Source: Flavobacteriaceae bacterium
GTDB taxonomy: Bacteria > Bacteroidota > Bacteroidia > Flavobacteriales > Flavobacteriaceae
Direction: 5' to 3'
DNA length: 64,000 nt
Assembly: GCA_014075215.1 (NCBI GenBank)
Contig: CP046177.1
Location: 4,092,501-4,156,500 of the forward strand
Positions 55,176 through 64,000 of the stretch are shown in pieces. The translations under genes and the position numbers were made by a program. Below the pieces are notes generated by a model. It was given only the letters and a program-made list of their open reading frames with translations, was not told the origin of the DNA and did no database searches. Position 1 is the stretch's first letter, and each line of letters begins with the position of its first letter.

Positions 55176-55397
55176 CTATTTGTTTTTTTGATTTGCATGG
55201 TTAAAATTCTGCGGCAGTAGTTCGGTTAGTTTAGATACCTTATAGTCCTGTATGACTTTGAGTACATAATATAACCACTGGTAGAGTTCTACCTTGTGTT
55301 TTTTACAAGTAGCAAAGAATGAATAGATCATTGCAGCATTTTGAGCGGCCTTGTGCGACCCTACAAAGAAGTAGTTCTTTCTACCTTGCGCAATCAA
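55176..55397 (-). pseudogene. IS66 transposase C-terminal fragment
   Basis: The frame reads GRKNYFFVGSHKAAQNAAMI, then YSFFATCKKHKVELYQWLYYVL and ELLPQNF, the standard end of IS66-family (TnpC) transposases. The upstream four-fifths, including the catalytic residues, and the accessory tnpA/tnpB genes are absent. It is debris of an old insertion. Confidence 0.8.
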
Positions 55398-55469
55398 TTA
55401 TTCCATATAGCTATATTTAAAAAAATATGTGTACCTTAGGACTTTATTTTTTAACCAAAACTTATTTTT

Positions 55470-58190
55470 ATGAAAAAAATTACACTGTTATTTATAGTAC
55501 TGGTCTTTACTTTTTCGGCCAGAGCACAATTTCCGGAAGGTTTTGAAACTTCGGTACCTCCTGCCGGATGGACTTCTTTTGTCGGAGGAAACGGATTAGG
55601 AACAACTTATGATTGTACAGAATCTGCTGCTGCTGCTTCGGGCTCTAAAGCTGCTTTTGTGCGATATGAAAATGTTTCCGGAGGAAATGCCCAGGATTGG
55701 TTGGTTACACCGCAATTTACACCTACTGCTGCTGCAAATATTTTGACTTTTAAGCAGCGACAAACTTTTTCGGCAAGTTTTGGAACAACATATACCATAC
55801 GAGTCTCTACGACCTCTCAAACTACACATGCGGATTTTACAATAGTAGATACACAAGCCGAATCGGATTTTGGAACGGCTTATAGTACACGCAATGTAAA
55901 TTTGTCGGCTTATAATGGAATGCCCATTTATGTTGCTTTTGTCATGGAACAAGATAATGGAGATAGTTGGTATATTGATGATGTAAACCTAATTCCTGAT
56001 GCTAATGCGCCAAATTGTGCTACGGGTCCTACACCGGCTGACGGAGCTACAGGTGTTACTGTTTCTTCCGACAGAGTTCTTACTATTTCCTGGACTGCAC
56101 CTGCAACGGGAGATGCGGCAACAGAATACGAAATTTTCTGGGGTACTACCTCAGGAAGTTTATCTTCTTTAGGGGTCTTTTCAGCAACTACGGTGAACAT
56201 CACGAATATTGCATATTCAACAACCTATTATTGGATGGTTGTTCCTCAAAATGTAGGAGGAAGCGCTACAGGTTGTCCCGAATGGAGCTTTACCACAGAA
56301 GCTGCACCGCCACCACCGTCAAACTACGATTGTTCCAATGCTACATCGGTGACTGTCAATGCAGATTTGATGTGCGGAAGTGTGGTAAGTGGTACACTGG
56401 TAGAAGCGACAGCATCCGGTGTTAGTGATAATGGAGCAGGAACACCTAATGATGATGTTTGGTATTCGTTTACTGCTACTAATGCTATTCACCGAATTGA
56501 ACTGCAAAATGTAGCAGGTAATACAACAGATTTGGTTCATGAAGTACTGGAAGGAACCTGTGGTTCTCTTACAAGCTTAAACATCAGTGATCCTGACACA
56601 AGTACTGTAGCCGGACTTACTGTGGGAAACTCATATTACTTAAGATTATTCAGCTATGGAACAACTACTAATAGAAATACTACATTTGATGTTTGTATAG
56701 GGACTATACCTGCAGCACCAGCAAACGATACATTTGCAGGTGCAATACCCATTACACCCTCTGCAGCCGGAACGGGTTGTGCTACACCTACATTTACTTT
56801 GAATTTTTCTACAGATGGAACTACTGATAGTGGAATGGACGGGACATGTAATACAACTAGTACGGGATTAGATCAGTTTTTTACATGGACAGCTACTACG
56901 AATGGATTATTATGGAACGATGCTTCGCCGGGAAACCCCGGAATAATCGTCAGAGAGGCGTCATCCGGAAATGAAATTTCTTGTTCCGAAACTTTTGCTT
57001 CTAATGATGCTGTATTATCCGGTTGGAACGTCGGTGATAATTTGGTTATTCAAATCTATGATTTTACAACATCGATTTCTGATGTGGCATTTTGTTTGGA
57101 AGAGTATACATTACCGTCACCACCTGCAAATGACGATTGTTCCAATGCTGTATCAATAACTGTTAATGCAGATTTGGTATGCGGAAATACTATAAGCAAT
57201 GGTACCATAGCAGGAGCAACAGCATCCAGCGATAGTGACAATGGAACAGGAACACCTAATGATGATGTTTGGTATTCGTTTACTGCTACTAATGCTATTC
57301 ACCGAATTGAACTGCAAAATGTAGCAGGTAATACAACAGATTTGGTTCATGAAGTACTGGAAGGAACCTGTGGTTCTCTTACAAGCTTAAACATCAGTGA
57401 TCCTGACACAAGTACTGTAGCCGGGCTTACGATAGGAAATACATACTACTTAAGAGTATTTAGTTTTGGTTCTACTGGTGGTAGAAATACTACATTTGAT
57501 ATCTGTATAGGAACACATCCTCCTCCTCCAAGTAACGATAGTTGTGATAATGCTACTGTCGTTAATGCCTTTCCATATAATGATACCGGAGATGGAACAA
57601 ATGCTACTAATAATAATGGTTTTATATCTGTTTGTTCGCTTGGGATGAATGACGGGGTTTGGTATACTTTTACAACTGGTAATGCCGGAACTGTTGATAT
57701 AGCCATAACTGGTGTAACCGGGTGGGATCCTGAGTTAGCCATTTATTCCGGGAGCTGCGGAACATTTACTTGTGTAAGTAGTGCTGATGTCGGAGGATCC
57801 GGAAGTGGAGAAACACTTTCAGGTGTTACTGTAGCAGCCGGAACCCAATATTGGATAAATGTAGGACAATTCAGTAATTCTGCTGATGGAGCAGAAGGTC
57901 CTTTTACTATAAGTATAACTACCAGTGATACTACAACACTAAGCTTAGAAGATAATAAGATAGAAGGGTTCACATTATTCCCAACAATAGTAAAACAAGA
58001 TTTAAATTTCAATGCATTGGAAAATGTAGAAGAATTATCCGTATATAATCTGTTAGGCCAACAAGTGTTTTCCAGCAGACCAAATGCAACCAATGCTTCT
58101 GTTGATTTATCAACACTAAAAGCAGGAATGTACTTGGTGAAAGTAAACGTTGGAAACGCTCAGGGAACATACAAGATTGTTAAAGAATAA
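55470..58190 (+). CDS. Large T9SS-secreted protein with repeated domains and a type A sorting signal
   Basis: The 906-residue product has a Sec signal peptide (about 1-19, FSARAQ). A cleaved-adhesin/choice-of-anchor type domain follows (about 20-175, WLVTPQFTPTA, WYIDDVNL). A fibronectin-III-like domain (about 180-280) comes next. Four related units with DDVWYSFTATNAIHRIELQN-type sequence fill about 287-810; two of them share a 178-bp identical DNA stretch. The type IX sorting domain at the end (about 830-906) has GFTLFPTIVKQDLNF, LSVYNLLGQQVF, LSTLKAGMYLVKV and YKIVKE. It is a surface or released adhesin-like protein. A hairpin terminator follows. Confidence 0.88.
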   Translation: MKKITLLFIVLVFTFSARAQFPEGFETSVPPAGWTSFVGGNGLGTTYDCTESAAAASGSKAAFVRYENVSGGNAQDWLVTPQFTPTAAANILTFKQRQTFSASFGTTYTIRVSTTSQTTHADFTIVDTQAESDFGTAYSTRNVNLSAYNGMPIYVAFVMEQDNGDSWYIDDVNLIPDANAPNCATGPTPADGATGVTVSSDRVLTISWTAPATGDAATEYEIFWGTTSGSLSSLGVFSATTVNITNIAYSTTYYWMVVPQNVGGSATGCPEWSFTTEAAPPPPSNYDCSNATSVTVNADLMCGSVVSGTLVEATASGVSDNGAGTPNDDVWYSFTATNAIHRIELQNVAGNTTDLVHEVLEGTCGSLTSLNISDPDTSTVAGLTVGNSYYLRLFSYGTTTNRNTTFDVCIGTIPAAPANDTFAGAIPITPSAAGTGCATPTFTLNFSTDGTTDSGMDGTCNTTSTGLDQFFTWTATTNGLLWNDASPGNPGIIVREASSGNEISCSETFASNDAVLSGWNVGDNLVIQIYDFTTSISDVAFCLEEYTLPSPPANDDCSNAVSITVNADLVCGNTISNGTIAGATASSDSDNGTGTPNDDVWYSFTATNAIHRIELQNVAGNTTDLVHEVLEGTCGSLTSLNISDPDTSTVAGLTIGNTYYLRVFSFGSTGGRNTTFDICIGTHPPPPSNDSCDNATVVNAFPYNDTGDGTNATNNNGFISVCSLGMNDGVWYTFTTGNAGTVDIAITGVTGWDPELAIYSGSCGTFTCVSSADVGGSGSGETLSGVTVAAGTQYWINVGQFSNSADGAEGPFTISITTSDTTTLSLEDNKIEGFTLFPTIVKQDLNFNALENVEELSVYNLLGQQVFSSRPNATNASVDLSTLKAGMYLVKVNVGNAQGTYKIVKE

Positions 58191-58211
58191 TCATTTTTAA
58201 ATAATTATAAA

Positions 58212-58240
58212 AACGCAAGCTGAAAAGTTTGCGTTTTTTT
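58212..58240 (+). terminator. Rho-independent terminator of the T9SS protein gene
   Basis: AACGCAA (58212-58218) pairs with TTGCGTT (58229-58235, shared with the T-run) across a loop that contains GCTGAAAAGT. It is followed by a run of T. It lies 22 bases after the stop codon. Confidence 0.7.
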
Positions 58241-58371
58241 ATTTTAGCTATTGAACTCATTTGCATATTTATGATTTAGAATGGATATCGTTTCAATATT
58301 TAATGAAAAATGATCATTTTCTTAGCGTTAGTGCAGGCTTTAAACCCGGAACTTTCCAACTTTAAACGGAA

Positions 58372-59367
58372 ATGATATACTCAATGATAATTCCTGTTTA
58401 TAATCGCCCGCAAGAAATGGACGAGCTTATGAGTAGTATTGCTAATCAGGATTATAAAGGTTTTGCTGAGGTTGTTATTGTGGAAGATGGCTCTACTTTA
58501 AAAAGTGATTGCGTGATTGAAAAATACAAGAGGCAGCTCACTATAAAGTATTATGAAAAAGAAAATTCAGGCCCGGGAGCTTCCAGAAATTATGGAATGG
58601 CACGTGCCAAGGGAGATTATTTCATTATTTTGGATTCGGATGTCATCCTCCCAAAACACTACTTAACAAAAGTAAACGAGCAATTGAAGAAGTATTATAC
58701 GGACGGTTTTGGTGGGCCTGACGCGGCACATTCAAACTTTACTCCTTTGCAAAAAGCCATCAATTATTCCATGACATCATTTCTTACAACGGGTGGAATT
58801 CGGGGGAAGAGAAAAGGTATTGGGAGATTTCAACCGAGAAGTTTTAATATGGGAATCTCCCGAAAAGCGTTTAAGGTTACAAATGGTTTTTCAGATGTAA
58901 GAGTAGGGGAGGATATAGATTTTACCTTCCGGTTGTGGGAAGCAGGTTTTGAAACACAATTGATACAAGAAGCTTTTGTGTATCATAAAAGACGAAATAC
59001 CATTAAAAACTTCTTCAAACAGACGTATGCTTTTGGAATGGCCCGTGCAAAACTAAACAATCGCTACCCTAAAGAAGCAAAATGGATATATTGGCTCCCT
59101 GCTTTATTTATCATCGGGATCGATATAAGTATGCTGTTTTTCTTATTGGGTTATTGGCAGTTTATCACTTTTTACGGATTTTATTTTATCGCAATTTTTT
59201 TAACTGCAACGGTAGAAAACAAAAACCTCAAAGTTGGGTTTTTAAGTATGATTACTTCTCTTATCCAATTTCTTGGTTATAGCTTAGGGTTTTTAGTATC
59301 CCAAATTTTTACTAAAAACAATACCAAAAAGAATCGTATTCGATCAAAACATTCCTCGGATAAATAG
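58372..59367 (+). CDS. Family 2 glycosyltransferase with C-terminal membrane helices
   Basis: The 331-residue protein has the GT-A nucleotide site: MIIPVYNRPQEM (about 4-15), EVVIVEDGST (about 33) and the DxD-like LDSDVILP (about 92). GEDIDFTFRLWEAGF (about 180) is the usual ED acceptor-site motif. Two or three membrane helices lie at about 240-310. It adds a sugar to a lipid-linked or membrane acceptor at the cytosolic face. The sugar is unknown. It appears monocistronic. Confidence 0.88.
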   Translation: MIYSMIIPVYNRPQEMDELMSSIANQDYKGFAEVVIVEDGSTLKSDCVIEKYKRQLTIKYYEKENSGPGASRNYGMARAKGDYFIILDSDVILPKHYLTKVNEQLKKYYTDGFGGPDAAHSNFTPLQKAINYSMTSFLTTGGIRGKRKGIGRFQPRSFNMGISRKAFKVTNGFSDVRVGEDIDFTFRLWEAGFETQLIQEAFVYHKRRNTIKNFFKQTYAFGMARAKLNNRYPKEAKWIYWLPALFIIGIDISMLFFLLGYWQFITFYGFYFIAIFLTATVENKNLKVGFLSMITSLIQFLGYSLGFLVSQIFTKNNTKKNRIRSKHSSDK

Positions 59368-59436
59368 TACCGACATTAGACGGGTCTTATAAAGCTTTTG
59401 ATAAAAACAGAAAATACGGTTGAAATTTAGGAGAGA

Positions 59437-60363
59437 CTATACTTCTAACAATCCATTTGTTTTTTGAACTCCTTCGGCAGATTCTTTCAAATGCATTTTT
59501 TCAGCATCATTGAGAGGAATGTGAACAATACTTTCAATGCCGTTTTTTCCTAAGATAACAGGAACTCCAATACATAAATCATTTAACCCGTATTCTCCTT
59601 CCAGTAGTGCAGAGCAAGGAAATATTTTTTGTTGATTACATGCAATTGCCTGAACTAGTCCGGATACGGCAGCACCGGGCGCATACCACGCAGAAGTCCC
59701 TAATAACTTTGTTAAAGTTGCCCCGCCTACCTTTGTATCTTCTTTTACCTGTAGTAATCTTTCATTAGAAATAAATTCCGAAACAGGAACCGAATTTCTG
59801 GTAGCTAATCGTATTAGAGGTACCATTCCTTTATCGGAATGCCCTCCTATAACCATACCGTCTATATCAGAAATGGGGGCTCCTAAAGCTTCGGCCAATC
59901 TATATTTAAAACGGGCCGAATCTAAAGCACCACCCATCCCAATGATTCTGTTTTTAGGTAAATTAGTAGTTTTGTGAACCAAATAAGTCATCGTGTCCAT
60001 AGGGTTGGAAACCACAATAATGATAGTGTCAGAAGAATGTTCAATCAGATTTGAAGCAACTGTCTTTACAATTCCCGCATTAATTCCAATGAGTTCCTCG
60101 CGAGTCATTCCCGGTTTACGAGGAATTCCTGACGTGATTACACAGATATCAGAATTTACTGTTTTTATATAATCATTTGTGCTTCCGGTAATTCTTGTGT
60201 CAAAACCGTTTAAAGAAGCTGTTTGCATTAAATCCATGGCTTTGCCTTCGGCATACCCCTCTTTGATATCTAACAGAACCACTTCGGAAGCAAAATTCTT
60301 AATAGCAATATATTCGGCACAACTGGCACCTACTGCACCCGCTCCAACTACAGTAATTTTCAT
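59437..60363 (-). CDS. mdh: Malate dehydrogenase (LDH-like type)
   Basis: The 308-residue protein has the NAD loop VVGAGAVGASCAEYIA (about 4-19), with Asp35 in VVLLDIKEG for NAD rather than NADP. GIPRKPGMTREEL (about 79) carries substrate-binding arginines. The catalytic His is in VIGGHSDKGMVPL (about 172). GVPVILGKNGIE matches the closing strands. It interconverts malate and oxaloacetate in the TCA cycle. The length and motifs are those of bacterial LDH-like MDH. Confidence 0.95.
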   Translation of the reverse strand: MKITVVGAGAVGASCAEYIAIKNFASEVVLLDIKEGYAEGKAMDLMQTASLNGFDTRITGSTNDYIKTVNSDICVITSGIPRKPGMTREELIGINAGIVKTVASNLIEHSSDTIIIVVSNPMDTMTYLVHKTTNLPKNRIIGMGGALDSARFKYRLAEALGAPISDIDGMVIGGHSDKGMVPLIRLATRNSVPVSEFISNERLLQVKEDTKVGGATLTKLLGTSAWYAPGAAVSGLVQAIACNQQKIFPCSALLEGEYGLNDLCIGVPVILGKNGIESIVHIPLNDAEKMHLKESAEGVQKTNGLLEV

Positions 60364-60484
60364 ATGTATAAATTTTAGGTTTGTTTTCCGGAAATACGAA
60401 AGTAGGATAAAATATCGAGAAATTGATAACTACATATTAAAAGAAATCTTAAAATTACCCTAACAGGTTTTTTTAGCCTGTCTA

Positions 60485-61495
60485 TTATCTAAAACCGAAT
60501 GCAATTCCCAAACCAACGGTATTGTATTCTTGCAAGGTATAATCAGCAAATAACTTGAAAAAGCCTAAGCTTATTCTTGCCCCGATAGTAGATCTAAAAC
60601 CGGAAACATTAAAATATTGATTTATCGGATCTACAATAGATCTTGTAAGAGTCCCTCCGTTGTATTCCAAATCATATGTTCCTAACATTTTGAATGTGGA
60701 ATTCCCTCCGCTATAACCAAAACCTCCATAAAAATTGATAATTGGAAAATTTAAAGAAGCAATTGCTTGTGCGGTAAATGAGTGTAGTTCCAAATTGGTA
60801 GATTGGTTTGACCCGCTTACAGTACTATTCTGAATTTGATAATCAACATTCATATTAGTATAGGCAGCCAGAAGCGAGACATGCAAAGGAGTTTTGGTAA
60901 CAGGGCCAAACCAACTAGTGATCTCTTTTTTCAAACCCAACCCGATTAGATTTCCTTTTACATCATCCGTACCAACTTTTGGTACTAAACGAACCATAGC
61001 CTCAAATTTTGCCGGTAACCCTAAATTAAATTGAACTTGCGGAACAGGAACCGCATTTAAAGGTAAGTCATCTTTTACCCCTCCGGGCATAGTAAATGTG
61101 GCGGTAGCCGGTGCACCATTAATAGTAGTGGTTACGTTTATCTGAGGGCGTAAATCATTAGGGCCGGCAACAGTAGCCGCAGAAGTGGAAGTTGATGTTA
61201 CGGAGGATGTTAATCCGAGATCAGCAAAATTAAATAGCTCATCCTTATTGGGGACAACAGAAGCATTTACACCTATTGAAATATCAAATCCAAGAATTTT
61301 ATGAACTTTTGCCGTATGATACCAACCATTGTTCATGCCATAAATGAACCCTTTCATTGCAGGGTTTATATAAGCTTTTGAAAGTCTATTAGCATCTTCT
61401 ACAGTTGCTTGAAGGATTGCTTCTAATCCGCTTTGAGCTTTTGTAATAGTTACCAGCCCAAAAACACTTATTAAAATGAAAACGTATTTTTTCAT
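60485..61495 (-). CDS. Outer-membrane protein of the DUF6588 kind
   Basis: The 336-residue product has a signal peptide (about 1-20, ITKAQS). It has NPAMKGFIYGMNNGWYHTAKVHK near residue 45, seen here as NPAMKGFIYGMNNGWYHTAK. Barrel-type strands run to the end (GIAFGFR). The pattern fits DUF6588 outer-membrane proteins known from flavobacteria; function is not established. Its gene ends 121 bases upstream of the mdh start on the same strand. About 370 bases of AT-rich sequence upstream (61496-61869) show nothing I can identify. Confidence 0.65.
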   Translation of the reverse strand: MKKYVFILISVFGLVTITKAQSGLEAILQATVEDANRLSKAYINPAMKGFIYGMNNGWYHTAKVHKILGFDISIGVNASVVPNKDELFNFADLGLTSSVTSTSTSAATVAGPNDLRPQINVTTTINGAPATATFTMPGGVKDDLPLNAVPVPQVQFNLGLPAKFEAMVRLVPKVGTDDVKGNLIGLGLKKEITSWFGPVTKTPLHVSLLAAYTNMNVDYQIQNSTVSGSNQSTNLELHSFTAQAIASLNFPIINFYGGFGYSGGNSTFKMLGTYDLEYNGGTLTRSIVDPINQYFNVSGFRSTIGARISLGFFKLFADYTLQEYNTVGLGIAFGFR

Positions 61496-61869
61496 ATATG
61501 TAAAATTTGATTCATAAATTTATTTGATTGTCCGATATTACACTTAATTGTGTTTTTCAAATGAAATATTAAAGAGTTTTAATTTTACACCCTCTTTGAT
61601 ATTCAATAAATTAAACAATTCAAAGATTCAAGGATTTAAAAATTCTAATGATTCCTTTTATATTATTTTATCTTTTTCAAAAAAATAACTTGAAACTTTG
61701 AACTTTAAACTATATTAGATATGTAAACAAGTATTCAATTATTTAAGTATAACTAAAGAAATTAATTGTATTATTAAATACTATAAACATCAAAATCTTA
61801 AAATTATTATTCACATTAAATATATAAAAAAGTATGTTCTTAATTGAAGATTTATCAGTTTAGGTTCTA

Positions 61870-63810
61870 TTAGGCATCTATATTAGCGTACTTTGCGTTT
61901 TTCTCAATAAATTCTCTCCGTGGAGGGACTTCATCGCCCATTAGCATAGAAAAAACTCTGTCGGCTTCTGTCAAACTGTCGATAGTTACCTGACGTAGCG
62001 TTCTAAACTCAGGATTCATAGTAGTATCCCATAACTGTTCTGCATTCATTTCTCCCAAGCCTTTGTATCGTTGAATGCTAACTCCGCCACCCATTTTTTG
62101 AGCAATTAAATCACGCTGATTATCATCCCATGCATATTCTCTCTTTTGACCTTTTTTAACTAAATAAAGAGGTGGTGTGGCAATAAAAACATACCCCTGC
62201 TCTATCATTTCCTTCATATACCTAAAGAAAAATGTCAAAATCAATGTTGCAATATGAGAGCCATCGACATCAGCATCACACATAATGACCACTTTATGAT
62301 ATCGCACTTTGGTCAAATTCAATGCCCTTGGGTCTTCTTCCGTACCAATAGAAACGCCCAATGCCGTAAACATATTTTTAATTTCTTCATTTTCAAAAAC
62401 CTTATGTTGCATGGCTTTCTCCACATTTAAGATTTTTCCTCTTAAAGGTAAAATAGCCTGAAAATTTCGATCTCTGCCTTGCTTTGCTGTTCCCCCTGCC
62501 GAATCTCCCTCCACTAGAAATATTTCACAAGCAGCAGGATCCGTTTCAGAGCAATCCGATAATTTACCTGGCAGGCCGCCAATACTCATCACTGTTTTGC
62601 GCTGTACCATTTCACGGGCTTTACGTGCTGCATGACGTGCCTGGGCAGCCAGGATTACTTTTTGTACAATAGTTTTAGCATCATTCGGATTCTCTTCCAA
62701 GTAATCTGTTAGCATTTCGGATACAGCTTGTGATACAGCAGCAGTAACTTCTCTATTTCCTAATTTGGTTTTGGTTTGTCCCTCAAATTGTGGTTCGGAA
62801 ACTTTAACAGAAACAATGGCTGTTAATCCTTCCCGAAAATCATCACCGGCAATCTCAAATTTAACATTTTTAAGTAATCCGGAAGTATCGGCATATTTCT
62901 TCAAAGTACCGGTCAAACCACGTCTGAAACCGGATAAATGAGTTCCTCCTTCATGTGTATTGATATTATTTACATAAGAATGTAAATTTTCTGCATAAGA
63001 GGTATTATATACCAAAGCTACCTCTACGGGAATCCCGTTTTTCTCTCCTTCCATAGAAATTACTCTGGTGGTTAGCTGTTCCCGGGTACCATCCAAATAC
63101 CTGATAAACTCAGGTAAACCTTCATCACTGTAAAACGTTTCTCGGGTATAATTCCCCTCATCGTCTTTATTTCTTTTATCAGTTAATGTAATAGTGATCC
63201 CCTTATTTAAGAAAGACAATTCTCTTAAACGTGTAGCAAGTGTTTCATAATTATACTCTATCGTTTGGGTAAAAATAGACCTGTCTGGTAAAAAAGTGAC
63301 GATAGTTCCGGTAAAATCTGTTTCCCCGATAGTTTTAACAGGATATAAAGTTTTTCCTTTTTTATATTCTTGCTGCCAAATTTTACCTTCCTTATGAACG
63401 GTAGCTGTTAAATGATCAGATAAGGCATTTACACAAGAAACACCAACACCATGAAGACCTCCGGAAACTTTATAAGAATCTTTATCAAATTTACCCCCTG
63501 CGCCAATTTTAGTCATGACTACTTCCAATGCCGATACACCTTCTTTTTTATGGATGCCGACAGGTATCCCACGGCCATTATCTTTAGTAGTAATGGAGTT
63601 ATCTTCATTAATAATGACATCTATGGTATCACAATGCCCCGCCAGTGCTTCATCAATAGAATTATCTACCACTTCATACACTAAATGATGTAAACCTCTG
63701 ACACCTACATCTCCGATATACATAGACGGACGCATTCTAACATGCTCCATCCCTTCTAATGCCTGGATACTGTCAGCAGAATAATGGTGTTGTTTTTGTT
63801 CTTCGGCCAT
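61870..63810 (-). CDS. gyrB: DNA gyrase subunit B
   Basis: The 646-residue protein is full length. The GHKL ATPase has EVVDNSIDEALAGHCD (about 46), DNGRGIPVGIHKKEG (about 77) and GGLHGVGVSCVNALS (about 117). The Toprim domain has FLVEGDSAGG (about 430) and DADVDGSHI (about 507). The C-terminal part has QRYKGLGEMN (about 580). With GyrA it introduces negative supercoils using ATP. The first 190 bases upstream to the window end show no gene. Confidence 0.97.
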   Translation of the reverse strand: MAEEQKQHHYSADSIQALEGMEHVRMRPSMYIGDVGVRGLHHLVYEVVDNSIDEALAGHCDTIDVIINEDNSITTKDNGRGIPVGIHKKEGVSALEVVMTKIGAGGKFDKDSYKVSGGLHGVGVSCVNALSDHLTATVHKEGKIWQQEYKKGKTLYPVKTIGETDFTGTIVTFLPDRSIFTQTIEYNYETLATRLRELSFLNKGITITLTDKRNKDDEGNYTRETFYSDEGLPEFIRYLDGTREQLTTRVISMEGEKNGIPVEVALVYNTSYAENLHSYVNNINTHEGGTHLSGFRRGLTGTLKKYADTSGLLKNVKFEIAGDDFREGLTAIVSVKVSEPQFEGQTKTKLGNREVTAAVSQAVSEMLTDYLEENPNDAKTIVQKVILAAQARHAARKAREMVQRKTVMSIGGLPGKLSDCSETDPAACEIFLVEGDSAGGTAKQGRDRNFQAILPLRGKILNVEKAMQHKVFENEEIKNMFTALGVSIGTEEDPRALNLTKVRYHKVVIMCDADVDGSHIATLILTFFFRYMKEMIEQGYVFIATPPLYLVKKGQKREYAWDDNQRDLIAQKMGGGVSIQRYKGLGEMNAEQLWDTTMNPEFRTLRQVTIDSLTEADRVFSMLMGDEVPPRREFIEKNAKYANIDA

Positions 63811-64000
63811 ATATTATTTTATAAAATTCACAAAAAAAATCATCATTGGAAAATGATGAAATCAACTTTTACGAAGTTACAAAAAAAAACAATTTTTTGA
63901 AAAGAAAAAACGAAACACATCCCTATAATTATTAACATTTGTTGATTACTGAAAAGAGTTTTGGAGTTGCTCAAAAAAGGGTCTTAAAAATGATATATTA

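Noticed and set aside
55601..57540. Repeat structure as a CRISPR array
   Set aside because: The repeats are long, in-frame protein-coding units without short regular spacers; no array was seen anywhere in the window.
55596..57742. Several minus-strand frames over the T9SS protein gene
   Set aside because: They are shadows of a repetitive gene; identical shadows recur in each repeat.
60464..60482. ACAGG/CCTGT hairpin downstream of the DUF6588 gene
   Set aside because: It is a 5-bp stem with an A-run in the loop and no T-run after it, so it was not called a terminator.

Overview
The window looks like chromosome of an AT-rich marine-type member of the Bacteroidota, most probably Flavobacteriaceae. 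The evidence is a T9SS C-terminal sorting domain, TonB-dependent receptors with CarboxypepD_reg-like plug extensions, DUF2141 and DUF2853 proteins, flavobacterial lipoprotein signals, and weak use of Shine-Dalgarno sequences. No rRNA, tRNA or CRISPR array was seen.

Layout. 1-13 kb: an edge-truncated ORF, a lipoprotein, an aldo/keto reductase, a YVTN-type propeller protein whose upstream region received an intact IS1595-family element (8-bp target duplication), a zinc-ribbon/SPFH pair, an ALDH7-type dehydrogenase, an IS982-like element and a TonB receptor. 13.5-28.5 kb: a HupE/UreJ-like membrane protein, then a nonribosomal peptide cluster. 28.5-36.5 kb: a RAYT transposase between palindromes, then a kynurenine-branch operon (RidA-type deaminase, aminomuconate-semialdehyde-type dehydrogenase, 3-hydroxyanthranilate dioxygenase, ACMSD-like decarboxylase) mixed with a GT39 protein, a broken acetyltransferase, an atypical SDR and a thioesterase. 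36.5-64 kb: mostly housekeeping genes (dnaK, L-serine dehydratase, yaaA, RluD-type synthase, mdh, gyrB) with an ECF sigma operon, a large T9SS-secreted repeat protein, and much IS and MITE debris.

The most unusual system is the NRPS cluster (14881-28453). One adenylation domain is spread over two separate proteins: ORF1 carries C plus the A-domain core through motif A8, ORF3 carries A9-A10 plus two carrier domains plus E, and a stand-alone GAMT/RMT2-like methyltransferase lies between them. Both junctions are ATGA stop/start overlaps. This resembles a methyltransferase-interrupted A domain that has been cut into three polypeptides. Downstream, an acyl-CoA-dehydrogenase-like flavoenzyme, a free-standing A domain with a proline-like pocket and a free-standing carrier protein match the pyrrole-2-carboxyl starter pathway. 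A di-iron hydroxylase, a C-T-TE protein with Cys in place of the TE serine, and an Sfp-type PPTase complete the set. I infer a pyrrolyl-capped, N-methylated, epimerised short peptide. The C-T-TE gene has an in-frame TAA and the free-standing A domain a 1-nt frameshift, so the pathway may be decaying, or the sequence may contain errors.

At least four families of small terminal-inverted-repeat elements were read by eye. One shares its ends with the IS5-family element at 54 kb. Many genes here are broken by single-base changes, so the region has either a high pseudogene load or base-level errors.
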